This document shows positions 1 through 5,704 of a stretch of 7,029 nucleotides of DNA, one piece after another. This DNA comes from an uncultured Pirellulaceae bacterium (GTDB lineage Bacteria; Planctomycetota; Planctomycetia; Pirellulales; Pirellulaceae), in NCBI GenBank assembly GCA_947259675.1, contig CAMYNE010000099.1, positions 1-7,029 on the forward strand, given 5' to 3'. Below the pieces are notes generated by a model. That model was given only the letters and a program-made list of their open reading frames with translations. It was not told the origin of the DNA and made no database searches. Position 1 is the stretch's first letter, and each line of letters begins with the position of its first letter. The translations under genes were made by a program, and so were the position numbers.

Positions 1-903
1 ACGCATCTGCTGAATCAAAATCGGAAGAGTCGAAGACACGGTGTTGCCGACGTCTTTCAACAGGATTGGCATCTTATCTTCGTCGATATCCAACGCTTTC
101 CTTAATTGATCAAGCATTTTAAAAGTCGCTTGATGAAAGAGATAGTATTTGATCTGGTCTTTCGAAATGGCGCCGCCTTCGAGAATCGTCCGAACCAGCT
201 CCGGAATTTTGCCAACCGTGAAATTAATCAGGCTTGGACCGTCCATATAGATTTCACTGGGCCATCGCTTGCGGCTGCGTGGTTTAATTTGTTGATCTTT
301 GGTACGAAACCCGCCTTCTCCAACGATGAGCGTATCTGCTCCGCTGCCATCGGTTCCAAACTGAAACCCCCACAGAGTTGGATCGTCAGCCGCATCTATC
401 AAGGTTGCTGAGGCTCCATCACCAAATATCGTCCTCATGCTGCGATCGGTGGGATGAATAAACTTGGAATACGTCTCGGCAGTAATAAAGAGAATTCGTT
501 TTACGGCGCCTGACCGAATCAATCCATCAGCAAGAGAGAGTCCATACACAAAGCCACTGCAGCCCAGGTTGAAATCGATTGCGCCGCACTTGGTACTCAA
601 TTCCAACCGATCCTGGATCAGGCAGGCCGTCGTCGGCAAGTAATAATCCGGAGTCTGGGTACAAAAAAGCAGGAAATCAATCGACTTCGGATCAATATCG
701 TTTTCTGCAAACAGCTTTTCTGCCGCGATTACGCCCATGTCAGACGAACATTCGTCTGGCCGGGCAATATGCCGAGACCGTATACCCGTTTTGGACTCGA
801 TCAGCGTTAAGTCCCATTTGGGAAACTCAGCCTGTAATTCGTCGTTCGTTTCAATCCGCTCAGGCAGATAGATAGCGATTGGTCCGACAGAAGCGTGCTT
901 CAC
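1..903 (-). CDS. Beta-ketoacyl-ACP synthase III (FabH-like), partial: 3' end beyond window
   Basis: The reverse strand reads open for 301 codons from a GTG at 903 to the window edge, so the C-terminus is missing. The translation is a clear thiolase-fold KAS III, which condenses an acyl-CoA or acyl-ACP with malonyl-ACP in the cytoplasm. The active-site Cys115 sits in FNLGCSGFVYGL, His257 in LFHQAT and Asn287 in DVGNTVSSTLPI, so the Cys-His-Asn triad is complete. TGIRSRHIA (39-47) and FGDGASATLI (160-169) are further family signatures. FabH proteins usually run about 30 to 45 residues past the Asn; 14 are present here. In place of the usual TSDEW CoA-site motif it has FPKWDL. With PDYYLPTTACLIQDRL (85-100), this recalls, from memory, the KAS III subgroup seen in surface-polysaccharide loci rather than housekeeping FabH. 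Start choice: GTG 903 gives MKHASVGPIAIYLPE, which aligns with family N-termini; GTG 921 is an in-frame alternative. No clear Shine-Dalgarno is visible. Confidence 0.93.
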   Translation of the reverse strand, partial: MKHASVGPIAIYLPERIETNDELQAEFPKWDLTLIESKTGIRSRHIARPDECSSDMGVIAAEKLFAENDIDPKSIDFLLFCTQTPDYYLPTTACLIQDRLELSTKCGAIDFNLGCSGFVYGLSLADGLIRSGAVKRILFITAETYSKFIHPTDRSMRTIFGDGASATLIDAADDPTLWGFQFGTDGSGADTLIVGEGGFRTKDQQIKPRSRKRWPSEIYMDGPSLINFTVGKIPELVRTILEGGAISKDQIKYYLFHQATFKMLDQLRKALDIDEDKMPILLKDVGNTVSSTLPILIQQMR

Positions 904-1177
904 AACTATTCCGAAGTGCACAAAGTTTTTTGATACGCGGATCTAGCGCGAATGCTGGATTACCATACGCCATTGTATTTGAACTGTTTAAACAAACGAC
1001 GCAAGGTACCAGAATTCCGTGGTTTCGCGAAGCACTCTGAATTGACTTTGGTAAGAAAGATCCACAAATCGCGCCAAAATCAGTGTCAATCCTGTTTCAA
1101 TCGAATGACGGAATCCGAATCGCCTTTTTCCAAACGAGCAGATAGTTGGCGTTCCGACATCAAGTCGATGCTGTCGT
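904..1177. other. Gap between methyltransferase and KAS III genes, no supported gene
   Basis: These 274 bases separate two minus-strand genes. Both strands carry an open frame of about 90 codons that runs through the gap (952-1242 plus, 988-1263 minus). They overlap each other and the methyltransferase 3' end, are Arg/Ser-rich, and show no recognisable domain. On the minus strand there is a perfect TTGACA (1089-1084), but 17 to 18 bases on only TGTGGA/GTGGAT is present, so a sigma70 promoter is not convincing. The gap is long enough for the KAS III gene to have its own promoter. Confidence 0.5.
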
Positions 1178-1732
1178 TTATGCAGCCATCGGCCGACGTA
1201 ACCCGTGCTTGTCTGCCAACTTTTCGATTTGCAATCGGTTGAGTACCTCGAACGGTTGGTCAAATCCGTCGGGAGCTTGCAGAAAAACTATCGAATGGGC
1301 ATGGATCATTCGCGGGACGTAAAACCAGCTGCGCTCGAGTGAGACGGGATCGTACCCGGCCGAGATGACAATCAGGTCCGTGCGAAGATGCGAATTTGCA
1401 ATTCGGGGAATTGTCTGATTCGGCTCGCCAGGCACAAGTTGAGTCTTTGCCTTCAACCGATTGAGTTCTTTATGGGCCGTTATCAGAGGCAGTTGGACCT
1501 GACTTGCCTTTCTACCTTCGAATAGATCGATCCCGGTGTAACGAACGGGGCCACCTTCGGCGTATCGCTGGGCGACTTTGATCATGTTTAGGGCTCGTTC
1601 TCCCGTGCCCAATCCGACTTCGAGGATAGATCGAATGCGATGTTTCTTGATAGCCCTGTAAATTACCCGATCACAAACTGGCCTGGAAAGTCTCGACAGT
1701 TGAAAAAACCTGGGTAAGGACATTGGTTTCAT
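1178..1732 (-). CDS. Class I SAM-dependent methyltransferase-like protein
   Basis: A 184-residue protein. After a basic N-terminal helix (IYRAIKKHRIRS, about 24-35) comes a Rossmann motif I, ILEVGLGTGERAL (36-48), the glycine loop that binds S-adenosylmethionine. Then YTGIDLFE (65-72) follows, with Asp69 in the place of the acidic residue that binds the SAM ribose. A third strand is likely at TDLIVISAG (118-126), and WFYVPRMIHAHSIVFLQ (136-152) looks like helix plus strand beta5. The fold call is firm; the substrate is unknown. The protein is short for a full class I enzyme (often 200 to 280 residues) and has no substrate domain. The start is ATG 1732: the in-frame stop TAA lies six codons upstream, and ATG 1723 is the only close alternative. 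It lies upstream of the KAS III gene on the same strand, but the 274-base gap argues against tight co-translation. It may be a catalytically weak or non-methylating member. Confidence 0.78.
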   Translation of the reverse strand: MKPMSLPRFFQLSRLSRPVCDRVIYRAIKKHRIRSILEVGLGTGERALNMIKVAQRYAEGGPVRYTGIDLFEGRKASQVQLPLITAHKELNRLKAKTQLVPGEPNQTIPRIANSHLRTDLIVISAGYDPVSLERSWFYVPRMIHAHSIVFLQAPDGFDQPFEVLNRLQIEKLADKHGLRRPMAA

Positions 1733-1992
1733 AGCCAGACGACTCGATTAGAACGATGTTAAACGAAGCGTGCCGAAGATTCGGACAAATACATATTTTC
1801 GATATCGACGCAATAATCGCGCCCGGATGATAGAATCCGTTTCCTAGCGTCACTCATCTCACTTCCCTAAAAACTTAGCTGTGCGACATATCCTTTCTAA
1901 TCGCTAAATTTGGAAAGTAAATCAAGGCGAGCTTTGGTCCAAAATAATTCTGAACCCACCTGCTATCGCGCAACGTATAGTTCCCGGTGGCT

Positions 1993-2019
1993 GATGCCGA
2001 GCCAGGATTTCTCGGTATT
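1993..2019. other. Stem-loop in protease upstream region
   Basis: ATGCCGAG (1994-2001) pairs with CTCGGTAT (2011-2018) around a 9-base loop, with one G-U pair and a further G-U possible at 1993/2019. It is followed by CCCTAAAAAC rather than a T-run, so it is not a classic terminator on the plus strand. A role in the leader of the protease transcript is possible but unproven. Confidence 0.35.
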
Positions 2020-2058
2020 CCCCTAAAAACCCGACCGCCAAACACGATGATTTGGCGA

Positions 2059-2073
2059 TCCAGCTTTGCTGGA
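2059..2073. other. Perfect 6-bp hairpin in protease upstream region
   Basis: TCCAGC, a TTT loop, then GCTGGA form a perfect small inverted repeat. The 11-base part GCTTTGCTGGA (2063-2073) recurs at 5410-5420, just after the protease stop. It may be a small operator or mRNA hairpin, or chance. Confidence 0.3.
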
Positions 2074-2134
2074 CACCTTCAGCCCAATTCGCTCTCTGCG
2101 CGCCATAAGGGATCTCGGCGCAAAATCAACCAAG

Positions 2135-2191
2135 ATGGTTCGGTTCGACGTTTTGCGTAAGCGCCTCGCCGGAACTACTTTTGCGCGCTAG
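2135..2191 (+). CDS. Possible 18-codon leader ORF ahead of the protease
   Basis: An ATG at 2135 opens 18 codons (MVRFDVLRKRLAGTTFAR) that stop at TAG 2189-2191, eight bases before the protease ATG. The peptide is basic and unlike any leader peptide I know. It has no visible Shine-Dalgarno. A frame this short arises often by chance, so this is offered only because its stop abuts the next start closely enough for translational coupling. Confidence 0.15.
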   Translation: MVRFDVLRKRLAGTTFAR

Positions 2192-2199
2192 AGATTAAC

Positions 2200-5100
2200 A
2201 TGTCCGAATATGACCGCCAACAACGACGACGGCGCTTTGAACAATTTGAACAACGATTGGTTATGTCGGCCAACGCACTGACCCATGTAGCGCCAGAGAT
2301 CCAGCACATGACGCTGGACATCGAACAACAAGTTCAAATTGCGACGGTACTGGAAGATGCCCACAGCCAGACTGGTGTTGATACCGTGCACGCCGAGTAC
2401 GGCTTTAACGGATCCGGTCAAACCGTCGCAATCATCGACTCGGGCATCGCCTGGAACCACTATGCACTGGGTAGTGGCTACGGCGAACATGCCCGGGTCG
2501 TTGGCGGCTACGATTTCGCGGAAAACGACTCCAACCCGTATGACGATGGCCCCGCCGGTTTTCACGGCACGCACGTTGCCGGGATTGTAGGAAGTTCTGA
2601 TGAAGCCAACAAAGGAGTCGCTTCAGGCGTCGATCTGGTCGGATTAAGAGTTTTTAATGATGCCGGACAAAGCGAGATCGAATGGGTCGAACAAGCCCTT
2701 CAATGGGTTCACGATCACAAGGACAGTTTTGAAAATCCGATCACGACAGTCAATCTCTCGCTTGGAATGGACTGGAATTCGGACACGGTTCCAAACTGGG
2801 CAACACTTGAAGACGAGTTCTCACAGCTTGCTACCGATGGTCTGTTTATCAGTGTCGCCGCCGGCAATTCATTTCAAGACCACAATTCAACCGGACTCAG
2901 TTATCCGGCCGTCAGCCCTTTTGTCGTGCCCGTCGCCAGCCACGACTCGGATGGCAACCTAAGCGATTTCAGCCAGCGAACCTCACGTGTATTAGCCGCC
3001 CCCGGAGAGAGTATTCGCAGCACCGTGCCCGGTCATTTGTTCGGAGGCAACCAGAACGATCGCTTTCTCGGTTCAACCGGAACCAGCATGGCCGCTCCCT
3101 ATGTTGCCGGTGCGAGTTCACTGTTGCGACAAGCCAACGAATTTATTGGTATTGAGAACATCGACCAGGATCTGCTTTACAACCAATTCAAGGAAACAGC
3201 CGACCAGATTTACGACCAGGCGACCGGCGGTTATTACTATCGTATTAACGTCGCGGCGGCGATCGATGCGGTTGTGACCGACGTTCACGCCGGCCGATAT
3301 TCCAATGCGACTGACACCGGCGCCCTCGTTAACGGTTCCGAGATAACGGGCACGATTGGCAAACTGTCCGACATCGACGCGTTTGCATTCACCGCCCAAC
3401 GAAATGGAACCGTCACACTCACCTTTGAAACAACGCACGACCTCGACGCGTTTGTCAGCATTCAAAACCAAAACGTGTCGATTCAGAATAATCAAGTCAC
3501 GTTCAGTGTCACTGCTGGTCAAGATTATAAATTCAAAGTCGGTTCGGAAACCGGAATTGGGCATTACAAAATCCAGGTCGACTTTAGCGAGGCACCTCGA
3601 GTCGACGCCGTCGACCTTGGCTCGCACGCTGCAAAACATTTCCCCAACCTGCATGTCAATGGTCAACAGTGGTACCAACTGACGGCGGCCAACAATGGCT
3701 TTTTAACACTTGCGACCAAAGCGGACCGGCCCGGGACAAATTTTGAAGTCCGAGTATTTGATGCCCAGATGAATGAAGTTGACTCAGGCTCGTCCGTAAA
3801 TGGACAACTTCGATTAGATCTGATGACTCAACAGGGTGAGAACTACTATGTCAAAGTCCTCTCCGAGAATGCCACTATTGATTTCGAAGTAACCAACCTC
3901 GTTTCGATTCGTAGCGGCACCCTCGTCGTAAACGGTACGGCCGGTGACGATACACTTGCGGTCACGAGCGGAAACGATCTGCGTATCGAGGTCAACGGAA
4001 CCGGGTACCGATTCAATTCGGCGAACTTCGACTCCGTCTCGTTCGCAGGCAAGTCTGGGAACGATACATTCGTTGCCCATCTTGGCGTCGGCAATGACAA
4101 TGTTGTGTTAACTCCCAATGTCGCTCAGGCTCAAATGGCTGGCCTGGAAATCATTGCCTCTGGATTTGAAAACATCAATATCGATGGAGGTGGTGGCCAA
4201 AACCGAGTTGTGATGATGGATTCCTCAGGCGACGAAGAATTCCGAAACCAGGGTGATCGAGTAACACTCACGGGGAACGGCTTCAGAAACACGGCAACGG
4301 GCTTTGCAAACGTAATCGTCAAGTCAACCGGCGGATATGACGTTGCGCGCTTGAACGGTGGCATGGGCAATGACCGCATTGTCTCGGAAGTTCAACACGA
4401 TGTATTGCGAATGGATGGCTTGCAAATCGTCGCCCAGAATTTCGACCGAACTTTCGCGGCTGGCGGTGGCGGCGCAGATACCGCGACGATATATGGGTCG
4501 AATGGCGCCGACCACGTCGTATTGAATCAGAATTTTGCGGCCATTCACAGCGACCATCACGTATTTTCGGTCAACAGCATCGAGCGAATCAACGCGCACG
4601 CTGACTCGAACGGTGATACATTGAAGATTCTCGACTCCTATGGTGACGACCATCTGTATCAAAACGGTGCTGAAACGCTGATGAGGGGTCAGGGTTTTTT
4701 CCAATTTGCGCGCGGTTTTCAACACATCCATGTTGATGCTCGCGGCGGAAACGATACTGCCCTGCTCTACGACACGCACAGAAACGACACGTTGGTGGCT
4801 GACGGGAGTATGGCACGGATCTCAAGTCACGCCAGTGATGTTACGGTGACCGGTTTTGATCGCGTCAACGTCCACGCGACTCACGGTGGTAACGACCTGG
4901 CCAATTTGTATGGAACTCACGGGCAGGATATCATCTTTGCTAATGTCGAAAGCACGACCCTGACCGATTCTTACGGCGTCATTTCCAGGGCCGTCGGTTT
5001 TGAGTCGGTAACCGTCAATGCTCGTGGGGGACAGGATCTCGCACTGACAAAAGGGAGTGCCGCCATCGAGACATTGCGAGCGGGTAACGATTACGTTGAG

Positions 5101-5379
5101 TTCAAAACGGTTCTTCAAGAATTGCGAATGCAAAACGTCGAACGGACCCGCTTCGAGGGCCACGGCGGCGTTGACGCGATTATTTTTAGTGATTTCGACG
5201 AATTGGATCTCTTAACGGGCTTGGGCGACAAAGCCATCGCCTATCTAAATGACCACAGAATTGTCGCCGAAGATTTTGCCTATTTAGAGTCAGAAACCGC
5301 TAATGGCGCATCGTCGAACTACGATTTCGATGCGGTCGATTATCTCTTTATGCTCCGCGGAAATTGGCAAGAGCAGTAA
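2200..5379 (+). CDS. Secreted S8 subtilisin-like serine protease with PPC-like domains and C-terminal Gly/Asp-rich repeats
   Basis: A 1059-residue protease of the subtilase (S8) family. The N-terminus (8-24) is Arg-rich and leads into FEQFEQRLVMSA, resembling the planctomycete LEPR-XLL signature seen on exported proteins; there is no ordinary hydrophobic signal peptide. The catalytic domain spans about 66-360: Asp80 in VAIIDSGI, His122 in FHGTHVAGI, oxyanion-hole Asn223 in VAAGNS, and Ser296 in GTSMAAPYVAG, so it should be active. Only about 40 residues separate the signature from the domain, so no inhibitor_I9 propeptide is evident. Two beta-sandwich regions resembling PPC (pre-peptidase C-terminal) domains follow at about 368-463 and 468-567; the first has DIDAFAFTA. 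Residues 579-1033 are repeats of about 46 residues. The tail ends YDFDAVDYLFMLRGNW. The start is ATG 2200, with a weak GAG six bases upstream. It is likely outside the cytoplasm or on the cell surface, degrading protein or processing surface proteins; the substrate is unknown. Confidence 0.93.
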   Translation: MSEYDRQQRRRRFEQFEQRLVMSANALTHVAPEIQHMTLDIEQQVQIATVLEDAHSQTGVDTVHAEYGFNGSGQTVAIIDSGIAWNHYALGSGYGEHARVVGGYDFAENDSNPYDDGPAGFHGTHVAGIVGSSDEANKGVASGVDLVGLRVFNDAGQSEIEWVEQALQWVHDHKDSFENPITTVNLSLGMDWNSDTVPNWATLEDEFSQLATDGLFISVAAGNSFQDHNSTGLSYPAVSPFVVPVASHDSDGNLSDFSQRTSRVLAAPGESIRSTVPGHLFGGNQNDRFLGSTGTSMAAPYVAGASSLLRQANEFIGIENIDQDLLYNQFKETADQIYDQATGGYYYRINVAAAIDAVVTDVHAGRYSNATDTGALVNGSEITGTIGKLSDIDAFAFTAQRNGTVTLTFETTHDLDAFVSIQNQNVSIQNNQVTFSVTAGQDYKFKVGSETGIGHYKIQVDFSEAPRVDAVDLGSHAAKHFPNLHVNGQQWYQLTAANNGFLTLATKADRPGTNFEVRVFDAQMNEVDSGSSVNGQLRLDLMTQQGENYYVKVLSENATIDFEVTNLVSIRSGTLVVNGTAGDDTLAVTSGNDLRIEVNGTGYRFNSANFDSVSFAGKSGNDTFVAHLGVGNDNVVLTPNVAQAQMAGLEIIASGFENINIDGGGGQNRVVMMDSSGDEEFRNQGDRVTLTGNGFRNTATGFANVIVKSTGGYDVARLNGGMGNDRIVSEVQHDVLRMDGLQIVAQNFDRTFAAGGGGADTATIYGSNGADHVVLNQNFAAIHSDHHVFSVNSIERINAHADSNGDTLKILDSYGDDHLYQNGAETLMRGQGFFQFARGFQHIHVDARGGNDTALLYDTHRNDTLVADGSMARISSHASDVTVTGFDRVNVHATHGGNDLANLYGTHGQDIIFANVESTTLTDSYGVISRAVGFESVTVNARGGQDLALTKGSAAIETLRAGNDYVEFKTVLQELRMQNVERTRFEGHGGVDAIIFSDFDELDLLTGLGDKAIAYLNDHRIVAEDFAYLESETANGASSNYDFDAVDYLFMLRGNWQEQ
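4054..5298 (+). repeat. Tandem protein repeats of about 46 residues within the protease gene
   Basis: Units start at codons 619, 664, 711, 756, 803, 849, 896, 943 and 989, a spacing of 45 to 47 residues (about 138 bases). A shorter degenerate unit of 40 residues precedes them from codon 579 (GTAGDDTLAV). The shared pattern is GGxDxAxLYxSxGxD at the unit start, then a variable strand, and xGFxxVxVxA at the end. The clearest units begin GGNDTALLYD (849) and GGNDLANLYG (896); the seventh and eighth (943, 989) are eroded. The Gly-Gly-x-Asp and Gly-x-Asp turns recall RTX calcium-binding turns, but the period is five times the 9-residue RTX nonapeptide. DNA identity between units is low, so this is an old protein-level duplication. 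Confidence 0.85.
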
Positions 5380-5471
5380 GTTCGAAGTTTGGTCTTCAAA
5401 CAGCGCCAGGCTTTGCTGGATGTAAACCTCGATGAACGCTAATACCGTTTGTAATTGATTGAAAGCAGACA

Positions 5472-5558
5472 AGTCATTCTGAGGGAGCTTTAGCGACCGA
5501 AGAATCTCACGCGAAAACACGAGAGATCCTTCACCTCGTTCCTCGGTTCAGGATGACT
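5472..5558. repeat. Imperfect palindromic intergenic repeat (REP/MITE-like), 87 bases
   Basis: The ends AGTCATTCTGA (5472-5482) and TCAGGATGACT (5548-5558) are inverted copies with one mismatch, which is a G-U pair in RNA. An inner pair, GAAGAATCTC (5499-5508) with GAGATCCTTC (5523-5532), is complementary at nine of ten positions, so the whole folds into a long imperfect hairpin. It belongs to a type of dispersed intergenic repeat, CATTCTGAG...GAAGAATCTC...CAGGATGAC, that I know from many bacterial genomes. It encodes no transposase. The same left arm recurs at 6970. Confidence 0.72.
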
Positions 5559-5642
5559 CAAATCCAATCTTCGAACGGTATTGTGCATAACGCTCTGCCA
5601 CGGTCGCCAGCTTCGTGTTCGCGACATTCCCGTTGGCGGCAG

Positions 5643-5672
5643 TCGTGTATTCCCGTGAAAGTGCGATATACT
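5643..5672 (+). promoter_or_regulatory. Possible sigma70-type promoter of thioredoxin-like gene
   Basis: TATACT at 5667-5672 is a good -10 match (five of six to TATAAT). The -35 position is poor (CGTGTA at 5644-5649 with 17-base spacing; TCGTGT with 18). The start would fall near 5679, giving a leader of about 25 bases before ATG 5705. The call rests on the -10 box and location alone. Confidence 0.3.
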
Positions 5673-5704
5673 CTGTGCATTGCCTTTTTTAACGGAATAT
5701 TTTG

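Larger units (their letters stand above)
1733..2199. other. Divergent intergenic region between methyltransferase and subtilase genes
   Basis: These 467 bases hold no supported protein gene and must contain the promoters of both divergent genes. I see two short hairpins (listed separately), a 10-base direct repeat CCCTAAAAAC at 1866-1875 and 2021-2030, and an 18-codon mini-ORF just before the protease. A possible but poor sigma70 pair is TTGCGT (2153-2158) and TACTTT (2176-2181), 17 bases apart; each matches only three of six consensus bases, and it would place the transcript start about 12 bases before the protease ATG. On the minus strand, a 32-codon frame (1857-1759) follows a GGGAAGTGAG stretch but has no recognisable content. 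Confidence 0.6.
5380..5704. other. Intergenic region between protease and thioredoxin-like genes
   Basis: These 325 bases contain a palindromic repeat (5472-5558) and a possible promoter close to the next gene. No protein gene is supported. A 76-codon reverse frame (5290-5520) is largely made of protease antisense and the repeat. No classic T-tailed terminator follows the protease stop; the palindromic repeat could end transcription instead. Confidence 0.6.

Noticed and set aside
106..875. Plus-strand frames at 106-411 and 579-875
   Set aside because: They lie wholly opposite the KAS III gene, whose conserved triad and motifs show that the minus strand is the coding one.
952..1263. Open frames on both strands (96 and 91 codons) in and around the gap between the methyltransferase and KAS III genes
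   Set aside because: They overlap each other and the methyltransferase 3' end, are Arg/Ser-rich without any domain, and the reverse frame begins as an out-of-frame reading of the methyltransferase.
1178..1263. Possible frameshift extending the methyltransferase past its stop
   Set aside because: The reading in the next frame shows no methyltransferase-like continuation, and the Arg-rich C-terminal end before the stop looks natural.
1671..1857. Minus-strand frames of 60 and 32 codons (GTG 1853, ATG 1857) upstream of the methyltransferase
   Set aside because: They overlap each other, show no domain, and the longer one runs out of frame into the methyltransferase start; a good ribosome site alone (GGGAAGTGAG) is not enough.
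4054..5298. Protease repeats as a DNA-level tandem repeat or CRISPR-like array
   Set aside because: The units share protein pattern but little DNA identity, there are no constant repeats with variable spacers, and the frame is open throughout.
5290..5520. 76-codon minus-strand frame
   Set aside because: It is antisense to the protease 3' end and reads into the palindromic repeat, with no recognisable domain.
5702..5704. TTG 5702 as start of the thioredoxin-like gene
   Set aside because: An ATG follows directly at 5705 and yields a normal signal peptide; the TTG adds one residue and no better ribosome site.
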